From Providencia rettgeri (GTDB taxonomy: Bacteria > Pseudomonadota > Gammaproteobacteria > Enterobacterales > Enterobacteriaceae), in NCBI GenBank assembly GCA_900455085.1, contig UGTZ01000001.1, positions 712,501 through 776,500 of the forward strand: a stretch of 64,000 nt of DNA, in the 5' to 3' direction. The notes beneath the pieces were generated by a model. It worked only from the letters and a program-made list of their open reading frames with translations. It had not been told where the DNA came from and ran no database searches. Position numbers and translations under genes: made by a program. Below are positions 56,123 to 64,000 of this stretch, piece after piece (the first letter of the stretch is position 1; each line of letters opens with the position of its first letter).

Positions 56123-57337
56123 ATGACTTGGTCTGATTTTAAATCTCGCTATCTCATCGGTTTTTGGAAACCATTACCTGCAGTTATTGCCGCAGGTATC
56201 TTATCAACCTATTACTTTGGCTTGACCGGTACATTCTGGGCGGTCACGGGTGAGTTTACGCGTTGGGGCGGGCACATCATGCAATTATTTGGTGCAGAGC
56301 CAGAGACATGGGGCTATTTTAAAGTTATTGGTTTTGAGGGTACACCTCTGGATCGTATTGATGGCGTGATGATCATTGGTATGTTTGCCGGGTGTTTTGC
56401 CGCTGCATTATGGGCCAATAATATTAAATTACGAATGCCTCAGCATCGGATACGTATTTTTCAAGCTATTTTAGGCGGTATTATCGCTGGATTTGGTGCT
56501 CGATTGGCGATGGGGTGTAATTTAGCTGCATTCTTTACTGGTATCCCTCAATTTTCATTACACGCATGGTATTTTGCTGTTGCTACTGCGGCAGGGTCAT
56601 ACTTTGGTGCGAAATTCACACTAATGCCAATGTTTCGCATTCCTGTGAAACTGAAAAAAGTCAGCACCGCATCGCCGTTAACACAAAATCATAATGTGGC
56701 GAAAAGGCGCTTTAAACTGGGAATGGTGATTTTCACTTTAGCACTGGCTTGGGGCTTTTATACCTTATTAGACTCCCCAGTAATGGGGTTTGCCATTTTA
56801 TGTGGTATTGGCTTCGGGTTACTTATTGAAAGAGCACAAATTTGTTTTACCTCTGCATTTCGTGATCTGTGGATCACCGGACGCACCCATATGGCGAAAG
56901 CTATCATTATTGGTATGGCGGTCAGTGCGATTGGTATTTTCAGCTATGTGCAGTTAGGTGCAACGCCAAAAATTTTATGGGCTGGGCCGAATGCCGTCAT
57001 TGGTGGATTACTGTTTGGCTTCGGTATTGTACTCGCTGGTGGCTGTGAAACGGGCTGGATGTACCGTGCCGTAGAAGGCCAGGTTCATTATTGGTGGGTA
57101 GGTTTTGGTAATATTCTTGGTGCTACAGTACTGGCTTACTACTGGGATGACTTAGGCCCTTGGCTAGCGACTGATTTTGACAAAGTTAATTTACTTGAAA
57201 CCTTTGGACCAGAAGGTGGATTACTGGTCACTTATGGGTTATTAGCGGTCGCATTTGTATTGATGTTGGTCTGGGAAAAACATTTTTTCCGTAAACGTTC
57301 TCAAAAAGCATCTAATGTATCCGTGGAGGTAGTATGA
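56123..57337 (+). CDS. yedE: YeeE/YedE-family transporter YedE (thiosulfate/sulfur-type)
   Basis: A polytopic inner-membrane protein with two YeeE/YedE halves; relatives (TsuA) import thiosulfate. Conserved Cys-containing motifs RLAMGCNLAAFFTGIPQFS, GFGLLIERAQICFTSAFRD and VLAGGCETGWMYRAVEGQ are present. ATG 56123 (GGAAG six bases upstream, MTWSDFKS start) gives 404 residues, close to E. coli YedE; an ATG seven codons earlier has no ribosome site. It overlaps yedF by 4 bases (ATGA), so they are co-translated. A role in selenium or sulfur trafficking is inferred from family. Confidence 0.93.
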   Translation: MTWSDFKSRYLIGFWKPLPAVIAAGILSTYYFGLTGTFWAVTGEFTRWGGHIMQLFGAEPETWGYFKVIGFEGTPLDRIDGVMIIGMFAGCFAAALWANNIKLRMPQHRIRIFQAILGGIIAGFGARLAMGCNLAAFFTGIPQFSLHAWYFAVATAAGSYFGAKFTLMPMFRIPVKLKKVSTASPLTQNHNVAKRRFKLGMVIFTLALAWGFYTLLDSPVMGFAILCGIGFGLLIERAQICFTSAFRDLWITGRTHMAKAIIIGMAVSAIGIFSYVQLGATPKILWAGPNAVIGGLLFGFGIVLAGGCETGWMYRAVEGQVHYWWVGFGNILGATVLAYYWDDLGPWLATDFDKVNLLETFGPEGGLLVTYGLLAVAFVLMLVWEKHFFRKRSQKASNVSVEVV

Positions 57338-57574
57338 GTAAGAAAGACATCATCCCTGATTATCGGTTAGATATGGTCGGAGAACCTTGCCCCTACCCAG
57401 CAGTGGCAACATTAGAAGCAATGCCATCGTTGAAAAAAGGTGAAATATTAGAGGTAGTAAGTGATTGCCCGCAGTCGATCAATAATATTCCTCTGGATGC
57501 GAAAAACTACGGTTATACTGTGTTGGATATTCAGCAAGATGGGGCCGACTATTCGTTATCTTATCCAAAAATAA
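57334..57574 (+). CDS. yedF: TusA-like sulfur-carrier protein YedF (frameshift near the C-terminus)
   Basis: A small sulfurtransferase-type protein of the TusA/SirA fold with the Cys of VGEPCPYPA (residues 16-24). It partners YedE. Read as given, the frame runs on to 57624 and adds 18 residues taken from the ERIC-like repeat. If A5 at 57567-57571 is A4, the protein ends ADYSLSYPK and stops at 57572-57574. That equals E. coli YedF in C-terminal length, so the shorter form is preferred. Confidence 0.88.
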
Positions 57575-57580
57575 CGAATA

Positions 57581-57706
57581 CGCGTCATATTTTGCACTGT
57601 CGCGGCGTTGGCTTCATGCGTTAGCCCTAGTCACATACTTGTGTATGCTCCTAGGGTCTAACGCATTTGCCGCCTTGCGACAGCACAAACTATTTAGCGT
57701 ATTGGT
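57581..57706. repeat. ERIC-like repeat after yedF
   Basis: Blocks CACTGTCGCGGCGTTGGC, a central CACATACTTGTGTATGCTCC with AGCCCTAG / CTAGGGT arms, and TTGCCGCCTTGCGACAGCA. It is very close to the copy after slt. Confidence 0.8.
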
Positions 57707-57710
57707 ATTG

Positions 57711-57838
57711 GTCATGCTTCGTGCTGTAGCGTTGTTGACTGCACTTATAGGCTTACGCCTATTCCCTAATCACACTGCATACTCCTAAAGCTCGGTTCGC
57801 TTGTCGCCTAGTTACAACCCGAATTATATAGGGTATCT
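57711..57838. repeat. Second, diverged ERIC-like repeat after yedF
   Basis: It directly follows the previous copy and starts GTCATGCTTCGTGCTGTAGC. It ends TTGTCGCCTAGTTACAACCC and GAATTATATAGGGTAT. The centre is replaced by ATAGGCTTACGCCTAT, so it is an older or recombined copy. Confidence 0.7.
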
Positions 57839-57913
57839 TAGTGATACCCTGTAAATATTAAAGGGGTCGGTAAATCGGGAAATTGAACACGATTAGTATA
57901 GGTGGTAGTTCGA

Positions 57914-58430
57914 TTACTCTTCTTGTTCTTGCCAATTAGTAATATCTAGAACCAACTCACATTCGTCATCCATATAAGCGCCTGTTGGAACAAAACCAAG
58001 CTTTTTGTAGAACTCAAATGGGCTTTCTTCCCCCTTCACCACAGCTATTATAAAGGCGAGGATAACCTTTTCTCTTTAAATACTGGATGACTTGAACTAA
58101 AGCTTCTCGGCCAAACCCCAGTTTTTGGTAGGGTTCTGCAATCATAAAGCGCCAAAGCATAATGCCGTCATATTCTAACTCATCGTCATCTAGCCCTGAA
58201 TGCAGCATGATAAAACCAACAGGGACATCATCAGCGTATATGCCTCGATACCATGCACAATCAGAAAATTGTGCTTCCACCATGGAATAGGCGTTATCTG
58301 CTACCATATTACGCTGTGCCTCACTAAGTGTATGACTTAGTAAGCAAATTTCAGAAAAATTTTCTGCAGTGACTTTTTGTAGGGTAACCAGTGAATTTTC
58401 ATCTAATTCAGGTTCGATGAGCTCTTTCAT
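57914..58430 (-). CDS. GNAT-family N-acetyltransferase (frameshifted in this sequence)
   Basis: A GCN5-type acetyltransferase, substrate unknown. The acetyl-CoA loop is in AEPYQKLGFGREALVQVI, and the end reads NSCGEGEESPFEFYKKLGFVPTG in short pieces. As given it stops at 58014 after GEGGRKPI. C5 at 58030-58034 should be C4, which opens the rest and gives about 171 residues ending TNWQEQEE. The restored tail completes the normal beta-6/7 region of the fold. Streptothricin/spermidine-type relatives exist, but no specific function is claimed. Confidence 0.82.
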
Positions 58431-58667
58431 AACATTTCCTTCGACAGAATATTGACCATAATCATCAGTGATGGGTTATTTTTATTATTGTTGTTGAACA
58501 TAATTAAATATCAGAAATTTGCGATATGGATATAAATCAATCAACCAGAGATTTCACAACCAGTCAATGACTTAATTGTGGCTATGTAAGCGGGATCTAA
58601 AAAGTGATGGCAACTTACTTAAGTGTGAGTTGCCATTGTGAGAGCAATAGAGGATATGGAAACAAAT

Positions 58668-59573
58668 TTAGTGTTCGGCTTCGCCACCTAAGACATCAAT
58701 CAAGCGAGCGATTAATGCACTGAGTTCACCTGTCATTAAGACGTAATCAGCATCAAATTTTTGAGCGTAGTCTTCTTTAGCGATGTCATCATTTTGGTCT
58801 TTTAATGTATCGCTATATTTGAGACGTTTCAGGGAGCCATCGTCAGATAACATGAACTGGATACGTTCTTCCCAATCTAAGGCTAGTTTGGTAACTAGCT
58901 TGCCAGCTTCAATGTGGGTTGCGATTTCATCAGAAATTAGGTCTTGCTTCTTACAGCGGATAATACCACCTTCTTCTAAGATAGCTTTTAGCTCCGCTTC
59001 ATCCATGACGGCAAAGCCTTGTGGTAATGAGCCAGAACGGATCCACTCCGTGAGCGTTAGCTCTATAGGGTCTTTAAAAGTCAGAGGAACGACAGGTAAA
59101 GAACCTAGGCTTTTGCGAAGTAAGGCTAAATTATCTTCAGCGCGTTTTGCGCTTGCGGCATCAACAATAATTAATTGATTTACAGTATCAATCCAAATGT
59201 AGGTTTTACTAAATTTACTAAATGCGCGAGGGAGTAAAGCATGGACGACTTCATCTTTTAAGGAGTCTTTTTCGGTTTTTTTTAACTTACGCCCTTGTTC
59301 AGCTTCTAGTTTTTCAATTTTATCCTGTAGTTCTTGCTTTATTACAGGAGATGGCAGCATTTTCTCTTCTTTTTTAGCACAAATAAGAATTTGATTACCC
59401 GCAGCATGCGTCAATGCATCACTACCATTCATAGGGGAAACCCAGCCAGTTTGCATCATGTCTTGGCTACCACAAGGATGATAGGCGAGGGCGGCAAGCT
59501 GTTTCTCTAAATCATCTGCGGAGAGTGCCAAATCCCGATTTAGGCGATAGACCAATATATTCTTGAACCACAT
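58668..59573 (-). CDS. rdgC: Recombination-associated protein RdgC
   Basis: A ring-shaped DNA-binding dimer that modulates RecA and replication-fork repair. The 301 residues start MWFKNILVYRLNRDLALSAD. They contain ICAKKEEKMLPSPVIKQ and the late DDIAKEDYAQKFDADYVLMT segment. Length and pattern match E. coli RdgC (303). It is divergent from mak, the E. coli arrangement. Confidence 0.96.
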   Translation of the reverse strand: MWFKNILVYRLNRDLALSADDLEKQLAALAYHPCGSQDMMQTGWVSPMNGSDALTHAAGNQILICAKKEEKMLPSPVIKQELQDKIEKLEAEQGRKLKKTEKDSLKDEVVHALLPRAFSKFSKTYIWIDTVNQLIIVDAASAKRAEDNLALLRKSLGSLPVVPLTFKDPIELTLTEWIRSGSLPQGFAVMDEAELKAILEEGGIIRCKKQDLISDEIATHIEAGKLVTKLALDWEERIQFMLSDDGSLKRLKYSDTLKDQNDDIAKEDYAQKFDADYVLMTGELSALIARLIDVLGGEAEH

Positions 59574-59762
59574 GAAAAACCTACCTTTGTTGATAAATAG
59601 CCAGTTAGAGCAGGGGGCTATGATAGCGAATTGTCTGTTATTAAGCGAAAAAAAATACGTTGACGTTGAGGGCTGCTATCATTTCATTAGCTAACTATTG
59701 ATAATACTCCTCAAATCAAGCCATGATAACCATAGAACCCTTGAATAGTAGAGAGCATCATA

Positions 59763-60668
59763 ATGAGAATAGGTATTGACCTTGGTGGAACCAAAATTGA
59801 AGTTATTGCATTGGATGACAGTGGTAATACTTTGTTTCGTAAACGTATTCCAACACCTCGTGGTGATTATGATGCGACACTTAAAGCGATCGCGAGTTTA
59901 GTGGCGGATGCAGAAACGGCGACGGGGTTGTCAGGCAGTGTTGGTGTTGGGATCCCTGGAACCTTGTCTCCAGTGACAGGAAGAGTTAAAAACGCTAATT
60001 CCACATGGCTTAATGGCAGACCGTTCGATGCCGATTTAAGTCATTTATTAAATCGTAAAGTAAAAATGGCGAATGATGCTAATTGTCTCGCCGTCTCTGA
60101 GGCCGTTGATGGTGCAGGAGCAGGCGAGAAAGTCGTGTTTGCCGTAATTATCGGAACTGGATGTGGTGCAGGAATTGCAATAAATGGGCAAGTGCATTCA
60201 GGGGGAAATGGCGTTGCAGGGGAATGGGGTCATAACCCTCTACCATGGCAAGATGAGCAAGATAGGCAATTTCTAGTAACAGAAAACTGCTATTGCGGGC
60301 TGACAGGTTGCACGGAATTGTTTGTCTCAGGCACAGGGTTTATGGTGGATTACGCGAAAATGTCAGGAAGCCAAAAAACGGGGATGGAAATTGTCGAATT
60401 AGCACAATCAGGTGATAAATATGCCAAGATCGCACTGGAAAATTACCTCAACCGCCTCGCAAAAGCCCTCGGACAAGCCATTAATATGTTAGACCCAGAC
60501 GTGATAGTGCTAGGGGGCGGAATGAGCAATGTCGATTACTTATATGAAGCGTTGCCAGCAAGGATCCGCCAATGGGTATTTGGTAGGGAGTGTGATACGC
60601 CAATTCGTAAAGCGGTGCATGGGGATTCGAGTGGGGTTCGCGGAGCCGCTTGGCTATTTTCGTCCTAA
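59763..60668 (+). CDS. mak: ROK-family fructokinase/mannokinase Mak
   Basis: An ATP-dependent sugar kinase that phosphorylates fructose at low rate in E. coli. The ROK opening is MRIGIDLGGTKIEVIALDD. The catalytic Asp lies in NDANCLAVSEA. The zinc site is HNPLPW followed by NCYCGLTGCTELF (Cys cluster). The second phosphate motif is VIVLGGGMSNV. The 301 residues are standard. An ERIC-like repeat begins almost at the stop. Confidence 0.93.
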   Translation: MRIGIDLGGTKIEVIALDDSGNTLFRKRIPTPRGDYDATLKAIASLVADAETATGLSGSVGVGIPGTLSPVTGRVKNANSTWLNGRPFDADLSHLLNRKVKMANDANCLAVSEAVDGAGAGEKVVFAVIIGTGCGAGIAINGQVHSGGNGVAGEWGHNPLPWQDEQDRQFLVTENCYCGLTGCTELFVSGTGFMVDYAKMSGSQKTGMEIVELAQSGDKYAKIALENYLNRLAKALGQAINMLDPDVIVLGGGMSNVDYLYEALPARIRQWVFGRECDTPIRKAVHGDSSGVRGAAWLFSS

Positions 60669-61098
60669 TTTACGCTGTAGCGTTGTTGGCTGTGCTCGGC
60701 TACTCGGGTCACATACTTGTGTATGCTCCCCGAGATAACCTCTCTTGCCGCCTAGCTACAGCGCAAATTAGTTAGAAAATATCGTGTTAATGATGGTTGT
60801 AGCGTTGTTGGCTGTGCTCGGCTACTCGGGTCACATACTTGTGTATGCTCCCCGAGATAACCTCTCTTGCCGCCTAGCTACAGCGCAAATTAGTTAGAAA
60901 ATATCGTGTTAATGATGGTTGTAGAGTTGTTGGCTGCGCTCGGCTACTCGGGTCACATACTTGTGTATGCTCCTATTTTTTCGTCATACTTCAAGCTGTG
61001 GCTGTGTTGGCTTCATTCAGTCACTTTAGTCACATACTTATGTATGCTCCTAGAGATGACCTCATCTTGCCGCCTTGCCACAACTCGAATTATTTAGA
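60669..61098. repeat. Cluster of tandem ERIC-like repeats between mak and cpdB
   Basis: Three units repeat with a period of exactly 122 bp: the common GTAG starts at 60677, 60799 and 60921. Units 1 and 2 are almost identical, including the 22-bp linker with ATCGTGTTAATGATGGTTG. Unit 3 is cut after CATACTTGTGTATGCTCCTA, where a fourth, different copy begins (CATACTTCAAGCTGTGGCTG) and ends CACAACTCGAATTATTTAG. ERIC elements are normally single copies, so this looks like local duplication. The remaining 500 bp to cpdB are AT-rich. Confidence 0.85.
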
Positions 61099-61304
61099 AA
61101 AAATACTTGATTTCTAATCGAATGAAATCTCTTTAGAAAACTAATGATTAAATAATCATCTTTTAATTCTTAAATTAAATTTAGATTAATTGAAAATAAT
61201 TTTATGAGTATATTTATAAAATAAAAATGGATAAGAAAAATAGAGGCATTTTATTGGTGAAATAAAGCACAGGAATTTAAGTTAAATAATATCCTTTAAT
61301 ACTA

Positions 61305-61320
61305 AGTGATATAAATCACA
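61305..61320. promoter_or_regulatory. Possible CRP site upstream of cpdB
   Basis: AGTGATATAAATCACA matches TGTGA-N6-TCACA except for the first base. It is 310 bp before cpdB. The distance implies a long leader or another promoter, so support is moderate. Confidence 0.45.
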
Positions 61321-61629
61321 GTTCTTTTTTTCCTTCGAAAAATATTCACAACTCCTTAATGGAATAACGTAAGTTAATTAAGGTGAATTTGTCATCATTA
61401 ATTCATTTTTGTGAGCTATATAAAAATCAAGCCCAATAAAAAGATGAAAACCGTGATTTAGTCACAAAAAATGGTTAGTGTTTGCAGTGTATTATCATTA
61501 AAAATTGACGTCATGCACATAGTGTAAAATTTTAACGCTATTTTTGTTGTTTATTTGTTCAATTTTACAGGATAGGTACTCAAATTTGAGAGGCAATTTT
61601 CTCTCAAAAATGGCAACTAAGGGGATTAC

Positions 61630-63579
61630 ATGAATAAAGTATTAAAACTTTCAACACTTGCTATGTTAGTCGCATTTAATGCGAACGCAGCAACGGTTGA
61701 TTTACGCGTAATGGAAACATCGGATGTTCACAGCAACCTCGTTGACTTTGATTATTATAGAGACAAGCCGACAGAGCAATTTGGTTACGTACGTACCGCG
61801 ACATTAATTAAAGCCGCTAAACAAGAAGCAACAAACTCAGTATTAGTGGACAACGGAGATTTAATCCAAGGTAGCCCATTAGCAGACTATATAGTAGGTG
61901 AAGGTTTAAAAGACGGTGAATCTCACCCGGCACATAAACTTTTAAATACTATGGGTTACACCGTAGGTAACTTCGGTAACCATGAGTTTAACTTTGGATT
62001 AGAGTTCTTACACAAAGCGATTGATGGCGCAAAATTCCCATACATTAATGCCAATATTATCGACGCGAAAACAGGTAAAAACTACTTTAACCCATACATT
62101 ATTGTCGATACACCGGTTAAAGATAGAGACGGCAAAACACACACCATCAAGATTGGTTATATTGGTTTTGTTCCACCACAAATTCTCATTTGGGATAAAC
62201 CAAATTTAGAAGGCAAAGTATTAGTTAATGACATTACTGAAACCGCGAAAAAATTTGTACCTCAAATGAAAAAAGAGGGAGCAGATTTAGTTGTTGCGAT
62301 CCCTCACTCTGGTTTCTCGCAAGAGCCATATAAAGCAATGGCTGAAAACTCAGTTTATTACCTCAGCGAAGTTCCGGGTATTGACGCGATTATGTTTGGC
62401 CACTCACACGGTGTGTTCCCAAGCAAAGATTTCAGTGATATCAAGGGTGTTGATGTTGCGAAAGGGACTGTTAATGGCGTGCCAGCCGTCATGCCAGGGC
62501 AGTGGGGTGATCATTTAGGTGTTGTTGATTTAGTGGTCAATAATGATGATGGTGCTTGGAAAGTAGTTGATGCAACCGCTCACGCACGTCCTGTCTATGA
62601 CAAACCAAATAAGAAAGCTTTGGTTGAACGCGATGGCGACCTCGCAAAAATTATTGAGCAAGAACACCAAGATACTCGTAAATTTGTTGGGAAACATATC
62701 GGTAAAGCATCCGAAAACATGTACAGCTATTTAGCATTGGTTCAAAGCGACCCAACTGTACAAATCGTGAATGACGCCCAAATCGATTACACCAAAAACT
62801 TTATTCAAGGTGACCCTGATCTGGCTGATTTACCGGTTCTTGCAGCCGCAGCACCATTTAAGGCAGGCGGTCGTAAAAATTCACCGACTGAATTCATTGA
62901 AGTCGAAAAAGGTGATTTAACCTTCCGTAATGCTGCTGACTTATATTTATATCCAAATACGTTGGTTGTGGTTAAAGCGACCGGTGCGGATGTCGTCGAA
63001 TGGTTAGAATGTTCAGCAGGAATGTTCAATCAAATCAACCCACAATCAACAGCACCACAAAGCTTATTGAATTGGAATGGTTTCAGAACTTATAACTTTG
63101 ATACAATTAGTGGTGTAAATTATCAAATCGACTTGACTCAACCAGCGAAATACGATGTTGATTGCCAAACTGTCAACAAAGATGCTAACCGAATCAAAAA
63201 TGTCACCTATCAAGGTAAGCCGATTGATCCAAAAGCCACCTTCTTAGTGGCAACGAATAACTACCGTGGCTACGGCGGTAAATTTGCGGGAACAGGTGAT
63301 AATAATGTTGCATTTGCATCTCCGGATGAAAACCGTTCTATTTTAGCGGCTTATATTGCTAAAGAGTCTAAAGATAAAGGACAAATTGCGACTAAAGCGG
63401 CTAATAATTGGTCATTCACACCAATTAAAACAGACAAAAAACTGGATGTTCGCTTTGAAACAGCACCAAGTGAAAAGGCTGCAAACTTTATCAAAGAAAA
63501 TGCACAGTATCCGATGAAACAAATCGGTACTGATGATATTGGTTTCGCTCTTTATCAAATAGACTTAACTGAGAAGTAA
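61630..63579 (+). CDS. cpdB: 2',3'-cyclic-nucleotide 2'-phosphodiesterase / 3'-nucleotidase CpdB
   Basis: A periplasmic enzyme that hydrolyses 2',3'-cyclic nucleotides and 3'-nucleotides, salvaging RNA breakdown products. The signal peptide is at 1-20. The metallophosphatase domain has ETSDVHSNL, VLVDNGDLIQGSPLADY, TVGNFGNHEFNFG and FGHSHGVFP. The 5'-nucleotidase C-terminal domain contains NNYRGYGGKFAGTG. The 649 residues fit the family (E. coli 647). GGGG lies 8 bases before the ATG. Confidence 0.97.
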   Translation: MNKVLKLSTLAMLVAFNANAATVDLRVMETSDVHSNLVDFDYYRDKPTEQFGYVRTATLIKAAKQEATNSVLVDNGDLIQGSPLADYIVGEGLKDGESHPAHKLLNTMGYTVGNFGNHEFNFGLEFLHKAIDGAKFPYINANIIDAKTGKNYFNPYIIVDTPVKDRDGKTHTIKIGYIGFVPPQILIWDKPNLEGKVLVNDITETAKKFVPQMKKEGADLVVAIPHSGFSQEPYKAMAENSVYYLSEVPGIDAIMFGHSHGVFPSKDFSDIKGVDVAKGTVNGVPAVMPGQWGDHLGVVDLVVNNDDGAWKVVDATAHARPVYDKPNKKALVERDGDLAKIIEQEHQDTRKFVGKHIGKASENMYSYLALVQSDPTVQIVNDAQIDYTKNFIQGDPDLADLPVLAAAAPFKAGGRKNSPTEFIEVEKGDLTFRNAADLYLYPNTLVVVKATGADVVEWLECSAGMFNQINPQSTAPQSLLNWNGFRTYNFDTISGVNYQIDLTQPAKYDVDCQTVNKDANRIKNVTYQGKPIDPKATFLVATNNYRGYGGKFAGTGDNNVAFASPDENRSILAAYIAKESKDKGQIATKAANNWSFTPIKTDKKLDVRFETAPSEKAANFIKENAQYPMKQIGTDDIGFALYQIDLTEK

Positions 63580-63602
63580 TTTTAACGTATTTGTATTATT
63601 CG

Positions 63603-63626
63603 AGCCTACCTACGGGTGGGCTTTTT
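63603..63626 (+). terminator. cpdB terminator
   Basis: AGCCTACC and GGTGGGCT form a stem around TACG, followed by T4 (63623-63626). Confidence 0.78.
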
Positions 63627-63775
63627 AATGGCTAACTGATAGGTTTGGGAGGCGATTTTTTTAGAGGAAAAAACGTGAAGTGAGGATAATAAGGGAAAAT
63701 AGTGCTCGGAATATAAACATCACTTTTAAAGTTTAATACCCCGAGCGGTTATAATTTAATGTAGGCATCATATTA

Positions 63776-64000
63776 CTATTCATAAAAAACATTCAACATA
63801 GGTAATTTAGAGTTTTTATCATATTCTACTTTAACATATTCAGACTCTATCTTTTGGCCCTCTTTTAAGGAACGGGTTATCGAGATGTCTTTACCTTTCC
63901 GGTAACATTTAACATTAACTTGCTCTTTATGTTCAACATTGACTGAACATTGTGGCTCATAGATATAACCTGTAAATGAAATTGTACCTCCTGATGAATT
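63776..64000 (-). CDS. Partial fimbrial-type protein at the window edge
   Basis: Only the last 74 residues are inside the window; the start lies beyond 64000. NSSGGTISFTGYIYEPQCSV is typical of the N-terminal region of mature type 1 fimbrial subunits, whose first Cys forms the conserved disulfide with a second Cys (here Cys32 of the visible part). The chain then ends early at LNVFYE, so this protein is shorter than a normal pilin. It could be a truncated or minor fimbrial-like protein. Confidence 0.6.
   Translation of the reverse strand, partial: NSSGGTISFTGYIYEPQCSVNVEHKEQVNVKCYRKGKDISITRSLKEGQKIESEYVKVEYDKNSKLPMLNVFYE

Noticed and set aside
60906..61097. Open frame within the ERIC cluster
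   Set aside because: It is made only of repeat sequence, and similar frames arise in any ERIC copy.
60669..61098. CRISPR array
   Set aside because: The repeats are about 122 bp and contiguous, with no unique spacers, and no cas gene is present. They match the ERIC pattern.

Overview
The window is a chromosomal segment of an AT-rich enterobacterium, most probably Providencia or a close relative in the Morganellaceae. The gene order slt-trpR-yjjX-gpmB-rob-creA-arcA-thrLABC-(insert)-yaaA-talB-mog-satP-dnaKJ-nhaAR-rpsT-ribF-ileS-lspA-fkpB-ispH-dapB-carAB follows the E. coli 99.5-0.8 min region. After carB the backbone switches to other segments: yghB-metC-exbBD, yedEF, rdgC-mak and cpdB. The genus is inferred from protein similarity, low GC and ERIC-like intergenic repeats, not from a marker gene. 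There is no tRNA, rRNA, transposase, prophage or CRISPR array.

Layout. 1-12.8 kb: cell-wall recycling (slt), Trp repressor, nucleotide and phosphate housekeeping, Rob, CreA, ArcA, and the threonine operon with its leader peptide and attenuator. 12.8-23.5 kb: an accessory copper/silver block between thrC and yaaA. It has a complete cusCFBA efflux operon plus a DUF411 protein, a divergent cusRS pair, and on the cusRS strand three small exported proteins. One of these is a diverged SilE/PcoE-type protein of three 49-residue repeats; two are Gly/Asn-rich and unlike anything I recognise. CusR boxes with the same box-to-minus-10 distance lie before cusC and before the SilE-like gene. This block is the most interesting part. 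23.5-34.2 kb: aldo-keto reductase, yaaA, talB, mog, satP, dnaKJ with two sigma-32-type promoters, an exported amidohydrolase and an EamA transporter. 34.6-49.5 kb: nhaAR, rpsT, the ribF-ileS-lspA-fkpB-ispH run, dapB, carAB. 49.7-54.6 kb: a MerR/TipAS regulator with a self-operator, yghB, metC, and Fur-type exbBD. 54.6-56.1 kb: 1.5 kb without genes, holding a candidate ncRNA with promoter, internal operator-like dyad and terminator. 56.1-64 kb: yedEF, a GNAT acetyltransferase, rdgC, mak, a cluster of ERIC-like repeats, cpdB and the edge of a fimbrial-type gene.

Sequence quality. Ten single-base indels, nearly all in short homopolymers, break or alter slt, arcA, thrB (two), cusA (two), dapB, carB, yedF and the GNAT gene. 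Restoring one base in each case gives a normal full-length family member. Several of these are core genes, so I treat them as probable sequencing errors and annotate each as one gene.
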